This document shows positions 1-6,425 of a stretch of DNA of 7,288 bases, piece after piece. Every line of letters begins with the position of its first letter. Positions within the stretch are counted from its first letter, which is position 1. The DNA is from an uncultured Pseudobdellovibrionaceae bacterium (GTDB lineage Bacteria; Bdellovibrionota; Bdellovibrionia; Bdellovibrionales; Bdellovibrionaceae). The stretch lies in assembly GCA_937900305.1 (NCBI GenBank), contig CALCCV010000281.1, forward strand, positions 1-7,288. Reading direction: 5' to 3'. The position numbers and the translations under genes were made by a program. The notes beneath the pieces were generated by a model, which was given only the letters and a program-made list of their open reading frames with translations, ran no database searches and was not told where the DNA came from.

Positions 1-2
1 AG

Positions 3-646
3 TTCAAATTTTCCATTGCCAAGATTATACAGACACTGGCGCAAATTAAAATCCCAAAAGGCTTTCGAATTTTTGACCTGGCCAACATTCGTAATGAAGA
101 TGGCATAGTGAAATTTTTATTTTCCGCTTCTGCGAGTCAAGCTCTTCAGCGACTGGGATGTGGGTCGATGGTTATGGAGTCCATTTTGCATCCGCAATCT
201 AACGTCGGTGAAAAGTGCATGATGGCCATTCGAAAAATTTTGAAGGAAAAGCTTCAGATAGATGCTTTCTTTTATATCTACGCCTCCAGTCCCACTCCAC
301 CCATTTTTTAGAGGCGACTAGTTGTGGAGGTAGGCCGAATCTCCTGGAGAATTCTCCTATCACCGATAAGGACAAAATTCTAAGTGCGTCCTCTTATCGA
401 GCGGGATCGAAAAGTTTGGTAGCTAGTTTTTTTCTTTTGCGCGAAGGTCAGGACGAGCCAGCCGCAGGCAGCTGCAATGTCCCTGTACCAGTAGAATTTC
501 AGGCCAGAACAGATCTATTCCCATCGGCCGGCTTTGCAAATTACTGGCCTGATTTGGCAAATCAACCTCAGCCCACAGATTACGACGACTGGGTTAAAAA
601 TAACTTCTTTGCCTGTGATGGATCGCCCTTCTCAGAAGGACCTTGA
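3..646 (+). pseudogene. 3' part of an unidentified protein gene, apparently split by a one-base frameshift
   Basis: The gene enters from the left edge, so its start is not seen. One frame is open from base 3 to a TAG at 309-311 (102 residues, ending SSPTPPIF). A second frame, shifted by -1, carries protein-like sequence from about 308 to a TGA at 644-646 (112 residues, starting LEATSCGG). The two join cleanly if the T run at 304-309 had seven bases instead of six: the codons would then read ATT TTT TTA GAG. The second frame upstream of the T run looks like a shadow and its first ATG (215) has no good ribosome site, so two separate genes seem less likely. The joined C-terminal half has cysteines in SCG, GSC and FAC contexts, which may indicate an exported protein. 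I do not recognise the family. It could be a true pseudogene, a sequencing or assembly error, or slippage at the T run. Confidence 0.5.
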
Positions 647-683
647 TTTCGGGACTTTAATTGCGGTCGCGGAATCAACGCGC

Positions 684-2021
684 TCAAGAAATTTTCGCGG
701 CTTTGATTTTTTCGGCCTCTTCCAAAATTGCAAAAAGTTCCTGTCGCATGGCTGGGAACATTTCGACGCCTTTTTGAATCATGGCTTCTGCCTGCGTGAT
801 GCGTCCCTCTTTGGCCATCAGTTCAACCACCATTCGTACGATGGATTCATTGGCCTTGCCGGCGACGATGATTTGGCGGCCAGCTTCGACAAGTTTTGGG
901 GGTGGCAAGACGGAGCAGTCGATTCGGAATTTCAATTGAGCATAAATTGGAGAGTTTGCGTCTTCGGGCGGTAGCATTTTGAAAAATCGATCAGCATTCT
1001 CGATGTCCGTAGCAACAATAAGTTCATCAATCACTTTGCTCAAAAAATCAAAACTTCGCCCGGATACAGAGGCTCCGATATCGAAGTATTGAATCGCGTT
1101 GGCGCCCTGTTTTTTTCGTAACATAAGTCGACCGGCGGTGAGAAACGAAACCGCAACGAGATTGACCAGTTTGGGAGGGCGGTATTCCATTTTTTTATAG
1201 ATTTCAAACAGCCCCGGTAAATCTTGAAAGTTTCCTGAATAGACGGTGACGATAAAAAAAGCTCCGAGCCGGTGAGAAGTGACGGGAAAGCTTTTGCAGA
1301 TGACAGCGATTTTTTTATAAGCTTCGGCAAACTGACGTTGTTCCATTAGAGATTCAAAAATTCCCGTGAGGCAGCGGTAGTGCATGGGTTGGTAGCTGAG
1401 TCCCTTCGTAAATTCCACTTGAGCATTCACAAAATCTTTGAGCTTGAAGTGCGCTTCGCCGGCTCCGCAGTGAGCGGAAACGGGTTTGGCTTGAAGGGTC
1501 TGAGCTTCCTTATAGAGGGCCAGGGCTTCGTCGAAGTTTCCCTTTTGCAATGTGCTTCGGGCTTCGATTGTTTTTATAGAATAGGCCGATGGTCTCATTT
1601 TTTTGCCGATGATTTCTAAAATGCGACCGCCAAAATCGGAAATTGAAAAGGGCTTCAGGACAAAGCAATCGACTTGTTCTTCGGCGGCTTCAGCTACGGC
1701 AGAGTCCGAAGACTCTTTACTCACGATGATAGAAAGACTCGACAGGCTTTCGATTCCTTTTTGAAATTGATCTAACAAATCCAGACCAGAATCAGCTCCT
1801 ACCGTAAATTCTGAAACAAAAACCTTCGGTTTGTGTTTATCCATGATGGCCAAGGCGTCCTTTGAGGTCTTCGCTGTGAAAACGTTTCCGAGGGGAACAC
1901 CCTGGCTATTGAAGAAACTTGAAATCATCGTCGCAAATGAAGTCGAAGGTTCAACGATCAGAACCACTTTGCCTTTCAAAAATTCTTGCAGCGATGATTT
2001 GGCGTCGGCGGAATCAATCAT
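684..2021 (-). CDS. Receiver-like (CheY-fold) domain protein with TPR-like C-terminal region
   Basis: This 445-residue protein is probably cytoplasmic, as no signal peptide or membrane segment is visible. Residues about 17-135 resemble a response-regulator receiver: strand 1 is VVLIVEPS (acidic E24), the Ser/Thr site is S101 after strand 4 (LSIIVS), and the conserved Lys-Pro is K123-P124. Where the phospho-accepting Asp is expected, the sequence reads VFVSEFTVG, putting E71 at that position. The domain may therefore be a pseudo-receiver locked in an on-like state, or one regulated without phosphorylation. Residues about 150-440 are helical repeats: a clear TPR-like pair around 150-215 (GNFDEALALYKEA, KDFVNAQVEFTKG) and degenerate repeats after it. 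There is no DNA-binding or enzymatic output domain, so the TPR part probably binds a partner protein. It is the second gene of a minus-strand operon and overlaps the upstream gene by 8 bases. The target is unknown. Confidence 0.85.
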   Translation of the reverse strand: MIDSADAKSSLQEFLKGKVVLIVEPSTSFATMISSFFNSQGVPLGNVFTAKTSKDALAIMDKHKPKVFVSEFTVGADSGLDLLDQFQKGIESLSSLSIIVSKESSDSAVAEAAEEQVDCFVLKPFSISDFGGRILEIIGKKMRPSAYSIKTIEARSTLQKGNFDEALALYKEAQTLQAKPVSAHCGAGEAHFKLKDFVNAQVEFTKGLSYQPMHYRCLTGIFESLMEQRQFAEAYKKIAVICKSFPVTSHRLGAFFIVTVYSGNFQDLPGLFEIYKKMEYRPPKLVNLVAVSFLTAGRLMLRKKQGANAIQYFDIGASVSGRSFDFLSKVIDELIVATDIENADRFFKMLPPEDANSPIYAQLKFRIDCSVLPPPKLVEAGRQIIVAGKANESIVRMVVELMAKEGRITQAEAMIQKGVEMFPAMRQELFAILEEAEKIKAAKIS

Positions 2022-2508
2022 CTCCTTTAACCGCTTTCAAGATCGAATCAACACGCTTTTGCTTGTTGTTCATCGTGTCTACCAGACGCTTCCAGGTGAA
2101 ACGATCGTACTGGTGCAAGCGGATCAAGAGGTGAACTTTCTTTTCAAGGCAAGGAGTGACTAAACCCACTTTGCCCAAGGCGGCGAAATCAATTTTTTCG
2201 TCGCCGAAGTGGATTGTGCACGAAATACTCACCAGCTGACCCAAGGTCGAGGTGTGGTCCTTGGTCTCGATCAAGAAAGACGATTTGTCATACTCTAAGA
2301 GCTCAGGCGGAAAATCTTTTAAGAGATTTAAACCGGATGTTAAATTTTTGAGCTCGTGAATTTCAATTTGTACGCTCACTGTGCATTCCTTTTCATTAAG
2401 GGCAAAATCAACGACATTTCCCACGGCCCGAGCATTTATGATAAACGGCAATAGAGATTCAGAAAGTCCAATTTCAGATTTCCGGTCGCAAGGACGGAGA
2501 AAAATCAT
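2014..2508 (-). CDS. Hypothetical protein, 164 residues, operon partner of the receiver-TPR protein
   Basis: I do not recognise this protein. It is soluble in character, with no signal peptide or membrane helix. The middle (about residues 43-130) alternates hydrophobic and polar residues as expected for beta strands (CTVSVQIEI, VSISCTIHF, KVHLLIRL). The end is a basic helix (WKRLVDTMNNKQKRVDSILK). A beta-barrel followed by a helix faintly resembles PilZ-type c-di-GMP proteins, but the D/NxSxxG signature is missing and the only RxxxR (R5-R9) is at the extreme N-terminus, so the resemblance is not proof. The ATG at 2508 is the first start after an in-frame TAG ten codons upstream and lacks a clear Shine-Dalgarno sequence. 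It is the first gene of a two-gene minus-strand operon, and its end carries the ribosome site of the next gene. A role linked to the pseudo-receiver protein is inferred from position only. Confidence 0.75.
   Translation of the reverse strand: MIFLRPCDRKSEIGLSESLLPFIINARAVGNVVDFALNEKECTVSVQIEIHELKNLTSGLNLLKDFPPELLEYDKSSFLIETKDHTSTLGQLVSISCTIHFGDEKIDFAALGKVGLVTPCLEKKVHLLIRLHQYDRFTWKRLVDTMNNKQKRVDSILKAVKGDD
2022..2028 (-). promoter_or_regulatory. Ribosome binding site abutting the receiver-TPR start codon
   Basis: On the minus strand the sequence reads AAAGGAG directly followed by the ATG at 2021-2019, with no spacer. It lies inside the last codons of the upstream gene, whose TGA (2016-2014) falls just inside the downstream gene. 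This arrangement suggests translational coupling. No alternative in-frame ATG, GTG or TTG sits at the usual 5-9 base spacing; the next is a TTG at codon 15, just before the receiver fold. Confidence 0.5.
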
Positions 2509-2541
2509 TGAGTGCGGACAAATGACGACGATTGAGGACTA

Positions 2542-2562
2542 TGAACGACAAATTGAACGACA
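2542..2562. repeat. Short direct repeat TGAACGACA x2, 12-base period
   Basis: TGAACGACA occurs at 2542-2550 and again at 2554-2562, with AAT between the copies. It lies in the divergent intergenic region between the minus-strand operon and kdsC, where a regulator could bind. It would sit in the 5' leader of the minus-strand transcript if the candidate promoter at 2593-2622 is real. The repeat also falls inside a 22-codon plus-strand ORF (2522-2590), where the period equals four codons, so a coding origin is possible. Confidence 0.4.
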
Positions 2563-2592
2563 TTTGAGATGCAGACTGACGAAAATTTGACA

Positions 2593-2622
2593 TTTCTATT
2601 GGCTGTTGGTCGCGAAATTCAA
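2593..2622 (-). promoter_or_regulatory. Candidate sigma70-type promoter for the minus-strand operon
   Basis: On the minus strand, TTGAAT (2622-2617) and TAGAAA (2598-2593) are separated by 18 bases. Each hexamer matches the consensus at 4 of 6 positions. Transcription would start near 2586 and leave a leader of about 78 bases before the ATG at 2508. The match is weak, but the site is in the only intergenic space available to this operon. Confidence 0.22.
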
Positions 2623-2652
2623 ACTAAGTGATCGACTTTGGTCTGGGATCAC

Positions 2653-2681
2653 TTGCCCGCCGTGCGCTTATTTTCCACAAT
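2653..2681 (+). promoter_or_regulatory. Candidate promoter for the kdsC-envelope operon, possibly giving a leaderless mRNA
   Basis: TTGCCC (2653-2658) and CACAAT (2676-2681) are separated by exactly 17 bases, and each matches the sigma70 consensus at 4 of 6 positions. The ATG of kdsC begins 7 bases after the -10 element, where transcription would normally start. This fits the absence of a Shine-Dalgarno sequence before that ATG. The hexamers are imperfect, so this is a candidate only. Confidence 0.33.
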
Positions 2682-2688
2682 AGTACAA

Positions 2689-3201
2689 ATGAGAAAAGAA
2701 GCTGAATCTCTTCGAAATATCAAAATGTTAGTCCTTGATGTGGACGGCATTTTGACAGATTGCCGCATTTGGATGGATTCCAATGGAGATTGGAAGCGTC
2801 TGTATTCGATACGCGACGGCGTCGGCATTAAGCGTCTCATCGAGTCTGGGTACACGTTAGCGGTCATTACAGGTTCAGATGCTCCAGACATTCGTGCGCG
2901 CATGAAGGTGCTAGGCATTCATCATTTGTTTGAAGGCAAACTTGATAAATTGCCGAGCTTTCATAGCCTTTTAGAGCGAACGGGGTTTGTAAGTCCCGAA
3001 GTGGCTTATATGGGCGACGACTATTTTGATATTCCAATCCTCAAAGAGGTGGGTTTCTCAGCCACGGTGCCCGAAGCGATGGAAGAAGTTTGTGAAAACG
3101 TGCAGTACATCACTCGACGAACTGGCGGCAATGGCGCCGTTCGAGAAGTCTGCGATTTAATTTATTTGTACGGCCATTTTGCGAAGGAGAAAACTGCATG
3201 A
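2689..3201 (+). CDS. kdsC: 3-deoxy-D-manno-octulosonate 8-phosphate phosphatase (KdsC)
   Basis: This cytoplasmic HAD-superfamily phosphatase removes phosphate from Kdo-8-phosphate to give Kdo, the sugar joining lipid A to the LPS core. Counting 170 residues from the ATG at 2689, motif I is DVDGILTD (17-24; D17 nucleophile, D19 acid/base), motif II is ITGSD (T61), the motif III lysine is probably K87, and motif IV is GDDYFD (109-114). The C-terminal GGNGAVREVCDLI (146-158) closely matches the GGxGAVREVCDL signature of E. coli KdsC, which separates this family from other small cap-less HAD phosphatases. The frame extends upstream to a TTG at 2638, but those 17 residues look non-coding and the family core begins just after the ATG, so 2689 is preferred even though it has no Shine-Dalgarno. 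Its TGA overlaps the ATG of the next gene by four bases, tying it to the outer-membrane protein genes. The last bases also carry the next gene's ribosome site. Confidence 0.93.
   Translation: MRKEAESLRNIKMLVLDVDGILTDCRIWMDSNGDWKRLYSIRDGVGIKRLIESGYTLAVITGSDAPDIRARMKVLGIHHLFEGKLDKLPSFHSLLERTGFVSPEVAYMGDDYFDIPILKEVGFSATVPEAMEEVCENVQYITRRTGGNGAVREVCDLIYLYGHFAKEKTA
3184..3189 (+). promoter_or_regulatory. Strong ribosome binding site for beta-barrel protein 1
   Basis: AAGGAG lies 8 bases before the ATG at 3198, inside the end of kdsC. It supports that start and, with the ATGA overlap, suggests translational coupling to kdsC. Confidence 0.7.
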
Positions 3202-3935
3202 GGGCGTTCGCCATTTATATCAAAGGCGTATTTGCCTTGCTCTCATTTGCGTTGGCACTCGAAGTGCAGACAGCGAACGCCGCTGAGGTTGTCGAGCTAC
3301 CACCAGAGGAATTGGCGCGTGAAAGTGTGACGCCAATTTTTGATAAAAATGAAAGTGTTAAAAATCGGGTGATCGTCACCGAGGGATCATGGGACGTGGG
3401 AGTTTTTGGCGGCTTGGCGATGACCGAGCCAATCTTCAACGTCAGCAAAGCCGGATTGCAGGTGTATTATCACGTGTCAGAAAGTCATGCCTTTGGCCTT
3501 TTGCTGGCTAAAAATTCGAATGGAATCTCCTCGAACGGGCAGTTGCTTCAAAAAGACCAAACCATTGACTTCAGTCGTGCGCCCCAGGCCGATCTTCAGG
3601 CATTTTTAGATTACAATCTGAAAATGTTTTATGGAAAAATGAGTGTTACGAAGTGGGTTAATTTTAATACGATTCTAATGACTACGGCGAGCGTCGGAAC
3701 GATAAAATACACTCACAAAATGTATCCTGCCTTCGCAGTCGGATTGGCAAATAAGTTTTACGTCACACCCGCTTGGGCTTTTCGCTTCGATCTGCGTTTG
3801 ATTGCAAACAACGCCCCTGTACCTTTTGTGAAACAAAAAATGAGAGAAACCGATCCCGTACCTGAGTACTCTGAATTCCCGGAGCGAATGCATTACTCAA
3901 CGAATTTGGAATTTGGCATAAGCTATCTATTTTAG
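3198..3935 (+). CDS. Outer-membrane beta-barrel protein 1 (GltA/GltB-like)
   Basis: This is a 245-residue exported protein. Residues 1-29 form a signal peptide (MRAFAIYIKG, then a hydrophobic stretch, then cleavage near TANAA). After a linker of about 30 residues rich in Glu and Pro, residues about 60-245 show alternating aromatic and polar strands typical of an outer-membrane barrel, ending in ISYLF with the C-terminal aromatic residue used as a BAM recognition signal. The size, the order (barrel, barrel, TPR protein) and the sequence style fit the small barrels GltA and GltB of the Myxococcus gliding complex and their Bdellovibrio relatives. Which of the two it corresponds to cannot be decided here. 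It shares an ordered set of motifs with the next gene product, including YGKM (145-148) and a strand resembling ITxxxAxRxDxxL near 188-202, so the two are probably paralogues. The start is fixed by a good ribosome site and a 4-base overlap with kdsC. Confidence 0.8.
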   Translation: MRAFAIYIKGVFALLSFALALEVQTANAAEVVELPPEELARESVTPIFDKNESVKNRVIVTEGSWDVGVFGGLAMTEPIFNVSKAGLQVYYHVSESHAFGLLLAKNSNGISSNGQLLQKDQTIDFSRAPQADLQAFLDYNLKMFYGKMSVTKWVNFNTILMTTASVGTIKYTHKMYPAFAVGLANKFYVTPAWAFRFDLRLIANNAPVPFVKQKMRETDPVPEYSEFPERMHYSTNLEFGISYLF

Positions 3936-4000
3936 CTTCGGTAAAATAAAACTGCTCGGCTCGAACGAAGACAACGACATGATGTGTGGACAACTGAGAT

Positions 4001-4004
4001 GGAG
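4001..4004 (+). promoter_or_regulatory. Ribosome binding site that selects the start of beta-barrel protein 2
   Basis: GGAG lies 7 bases before the ATG at 4012. The earlier in-frame ATG at 3979 has only a weak GAAG upstream. Starting at 4012 also puts the basic residues of the signal peptide (MKRASVPGKKK) at the N-terminus, as expected. Confidence 0.65.
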
Positions 4005-4011
4005 AACAGCG

Positions 4012-4821
4012 ATGAAGAGAGCCTCTGTACCTGGTAAAAAGAAATGGATAGTGCTGGCTGCGCTTGCGTTGCTCCCTTTGAACCACGTTCATGCGCAAGA
4101 GGGTGGTGGTGATGAGGATCGTTCAGAGCTCGACAGTATCGAAGCCGAACTTGAAAAATCTAAGTCGCGTGTTTCGCCGACTGAACCTGCTTACGTCGAA
4201 GATAATAAACCTCGATCAGCACAAGAGCTTTCGAATTTAGGAAAGCTGGCCCCGTTTTCCGAAATTTCAGTTATTCAACGGCGCTTCTTGCCTAAAACTG
4301 GGCGGTTTCAAGCCAGTCTGGCCGGCTCGATCGTCACCAATAATGCTTTTTTTAACGGTTACGGTGGCACAGCTCGGTTTGGTTACTATCTTTCTGAAAC
4401 CTGGGGGCTGGATTTAGATATGACAACGTTTTCGACGTCGGCGAGAGATATCACGAAAGAGATCGACGACTTCGGATTGAAAACAACCAACCTCGTCGTA
4501 GTTGATAACGTCATTGGAGCGAACATTATTTTTGTTCCCATCTATGGAAAGATGACATTTTTTAACAATTCGATCGTGCCTTTTGATCTCTATTTTTCAG
4601 CGGGATATGCGGCAACAAATACTCCCTCCGAAAAGGGGATTCCAACCTTGCATCTGCGAACAGGACAAGTCTTTGCGATCACGAAGGGGTTTGCGCTTCG
4701 TTGGGATTTTAACTTCGATATGTTTTCTGCGACCGATGATGCCGGAGAGAAAAGCGTGAACAATAATCTCTATATGACCCTCGGCGCCAGCATCTTCTTT
4801 CCGGAGGCCAACTACCGATGA
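4012..4821 (+). CDS. Outer-membrane beta-barrel protein 2 (GltB/GltA-like)
   Basis: From the ATG at 4012 this is a 269-residue exported protein; the ATG at 3979 would add 11 residues and is less likely. The signal peptide is MKRASVPGKKK followed by WIVLAALALLPL, with cleavage near HVHA-Q. Residues about 29-80 are a charged, Glu- and Ser-rich linker that looks disordered or periplasmic. Residues about 90-265 are barrel-like strands (GRFQASLAGSIV, GGTARFGYYLS, FDLYFSAGYAA, YMTLGASIFF). The barrel aligns by eye with beta-barrel protein 1: tyrosine-rich strand YYLSETWGLDL against YYHVSESHAFGLLL, YGKM at 178-181, then ITKGFALRWDFNFD. The protein continues a few residues past the last aromatic strand (PEANYR), unlike its paralogue. 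Position between another barrel and a GltC-like protein supports a role in a Glt-type outer-membrane complex. That function is inferred from synteny and family likeness, and a general porin role is not excluded. Confidence 0.8.
   Translation: MKRASVPGKKKWIVLAALALLPLNHVHAQEGGGDEDRSELDSIEAELEKSKSRVSPTEPAYVEDNKPRSAQELSNLGKLAPFSEISVIQRRFLPKTGRFQASLAGSIVTNNAFFNGYGGTARFGYYLSETWGLDLDMTTFSTSARDITKEIDDFGLKTTNLVVVDNVIGANIIFVPIYGKMTFFNNSIVPFDLYFSAGYAATNTPSEKGIPTLHLRTGQVFAITKGFALRWDFNFDMFSATDDAGEKSVNNNLYMTLGASIFFPEANYR
4803..4807 (+). promoter_or_regulatory. Ribosome binding site for the GltC-like gene
   Basis: GGAGG lies 10 bases before the ATG at 4818, inside the last codons of beta-barrel protein 2. 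The spacing is slightly long, but the core is strong and the genes overlap by ATGA, so coupled translation is likely. Confidence 0.6.
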
Positions 4822-6404
4822 GAAAAGAAAAGTTCTTTCGATTGCTAAAAATACTTCCCCTTTTGTTTTGTCTCTTGACGGTCGATAGCGCATTGGCACA
4901 GCAGAAACGGAAGGCCAGACCATTAGGTTCAGGCGGCGGTGGCAACAGTGCAGCTCTTCGTCAACAGCTCTCTCAAGCTCTGCAGCTCGCTAAAAATTCG
5001 GAATTTGAAAGTGCGGCGAGCGCTTTATTTTTACTGAGCCGTCGTCCCGAGCTTCAGGGGGAGCGTGCGCAAATTAAGTATGTTCTCGGCCTGATGTTGA
5101 TGGAAATGAAGCTCAATCAAGTGGCGGCATTTCAGTTTGTTGATGTCATTCGCTTGAAAGACGAGCGTTACACTCGTCTGGCGATTGAGAAGTTATCGCT
5201 CGTTGCCGACACTCTCGGGGATGACACTTTGTTAAACTATTCGATTTCGAAAGTGGACATCAATACTTTTCCAGCGAACAACCGCGATATGCTCTATTTT
5301 CGCTTGGGTGAAGCAAAGAGCAAGGCTGGCGACTTCAAGGGCGCCATCGAGAGTTTTGCCCGAGTGCCACTCGGAAGTAGCTATTTCAATCAGGCTTTGT
5401 TCGCCAAAGGCTTGGCCGAATTAGAAGCTAATGATCCCGATACAGCCAGCCGAACGTTTCGGGCCTTAGTTTCTGCTCGCGCGAGAGCGCCAGTGACCGA
5501 CACGAACAAAGTGGCGGGGCAGCTGGCTTATGCTCGCGCGCTTTATCAAAAGCAGGACTGGGACGCAGCCATTGAAGCCTACGCCAATATTCCCCGAGAT
5601 CACGTTTTGTGGCATGACGCTTTATTTGAACAAAGTTGGGCGATGATGCGTGGGGCTCGTTTTCGATCGGCACTTTCCAATTTTCAGTCTCTGCATTCGA
5701 CCTATTACGAAGATTTTTACATTCCGGAGTCGCTGTTACTTAGGTCCATTGTTTATCTCTATATCTGCAAATACGATGAGATGAATAAAGTTCTCACTCA
5801 ATTTGAAAAAGTTTATGGACCTGTGAGTGGCAAAGTGAACGAGTTTATTAAAACTCAAAACGATCCGCAAGCTTATTTCGCCGAGGTGGAAAAAGGAGCG
5901 AAGGTCAAACGCACTGGAGAAAAAGAAAACTCTAACTTGCGGCTACCTTACATCGTGATGCGATTTATTTTGGGTAAAGGGGACGTCAAGCGAAGTTTAG
6001 CCTACTTAAAACGTGTGAACGATGAAAAATCAAGAGTGGATAAAAATGGCGATTTGCGAAGCACCACGGTGGGACAGTACGCCCTCAAGGTTTTAAACAA
6101 TCGCATCAAAAATACCCGGGTGGCAATTGGGGATATGTCCAAAGCGCATCTGCTAAACATGCGGGTTGAACTGAGAGATCTTTATGAGCAAGCCGGATTG
6201 ATTCGCTACGAGATGATCAACGGACAAAAAGAATCAATCCGCAAAAAGATCTCCGAAAAAAATCTGCCAGAGAATCAAATCGACGACAAAGTGGATCGGC
6301 GTTTTTACGTCAACAATGGATATGAATATTATCCGTTTCGCGGCGAATATTGGTTGGATGAAATCGGGAATTTTCACTACTTGGGACGACAGAGCTGCGA
6401 ATAG
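4818..6404 (+). CDS. Periplasmic TPR protein, GltC-like
   Basis: This 528-residue protein has a signal peptide (MRKEKFFRLLKI plus a hydrophobic core, cleavage near SALA-QQ at 27), so it acts in the periplasm. No lipobox cysteine is present at the cleavage site. A short Gly/Lys-rich linker (30-44) precedes helical TPR-like repeats from about 45 to 345; clear units are DMLYFRLGEAKSKAGDFKGA (157-176), NQALFAKGLAELEANDPDTA (191-210) and AYARALYQKQDWDAAIEAYA (237-256). Residues about 370-495 are charged and helical. The C-terminus carries an aromatic box (502-521; key residues YYPF, GEYW, DEIG) and ends in QSCE with C527. In Myxococcus, GltC is a periplasmic TPR protein that works with the barrels GltA and GltB and with GltH at the outer membrane. 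The gene order here matches that pairing, and the overlap with the barrel 2 gene supports a joint complex. The GltC assignment is by context and architecture, not by alignment. Confidence 0.8.
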   Translation: MRKEKFFRLLKILPLLFCLLTVDSALAQQKRKARPLGSGGGGNSAALRQQLSQALQLAKNSEFESAASALFLLSRRPELQGERAQIKYVLGLMLMEMKLNQVAAFQFVDVIRLKDERYTRLAIEKLSLVADTLGDDTLLNYSISKVDINTFPANNRDMLYFRLGEAKSKAGDFKGAIESFARVPLGSSYFNQALFAKGLAELEANDPDTASRTFRALVSARARAPVTDTNKVAGQLAYARALYQKQDWDAAIEAYANIPRDHVLWHDALFEQSWAMMRGARFRSALSNFQSLHSTYYEDFYIPESLLLRSIVYLYICKYDEMNKVLTQFEKVYGPVSGKVNEFIKTQNDPQAYFAEVEKGAKVKRTGEKENSNLRLPYIVMRFILGKGDVKRSLAYLKRVNDEKSRVDKNGDLRSTTVGQYALKVLNNRIKNTRVAIGDMSKAHLLNMRVELRDLYEQAGLIRYEMINGQKESIRKKISEKNLPENQIDDKVDRRFYVNNGYEYYPFRGEYWLDEIGNFHYLGRQSCE

Positions 6405-6425
6405 AAACTTGAGCATGGGGCAATT

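Noticed and set aside
627..639. CCTTC-TCA-GAAGG inverted repeat near the end of the left gene
   Set aside because: The stem is only five pairs, lies inside the coding frame and has no following T run on either strand, so it is not convincing as a terminator.
534..974. Plus-strand 146-codon ORF across the convergent junction
   Set aside because: It overlaps the end of the left gene and then runs antisense to the receiver-TPR gene. The protein looks compositionally random (Phe/His/Gly runs) and has no ribosome site, so it is a shadow.
2482..2496. RxxxR (R5-R9) in the 164-residue protein as a PilZ c-di-GMP motif
   Set aside because: The partner motif D/NxSxxG is missing and the position is at the extreme N-terminus, so it is probably coincidence.
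2587..2592. Perfect TTGACA hexamer on the plus strand
   Set aside because: No acceptable -10 hexamer occurs 16-18 bases downstream (the region reads gtcgcgaa), so it was not called a promoter.
2638..2688. TTG start extending KdsC by 17 residues
   Set aside because: The extra residues have no family match, there is no ribosome site before the TTG, and the region overlaps the best promoter candidate.
3936..3972. CTTCG...CGAAG inverted repeat between the two barrel genes
   Set aside because: It has a five-pair stem with a loop of over 20 bases and no T run. It is unlikely to stop transcription and does not argue against a single operon.
3763..4098. Minus-strand 111-codon ORF across the gap between the two barrel genes
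   Set aside because: It is antisense to two well-supported exported proteins, with no family resemblance and no start signal.
4597..4945. Two overlapping minus-strand ORFs across the barrel 2/GltC-like junction
   Set aside because: Both are antisense shadows; the plus-strand genes here have signal peptides, ribosome sites and a normal ATGA overlap.
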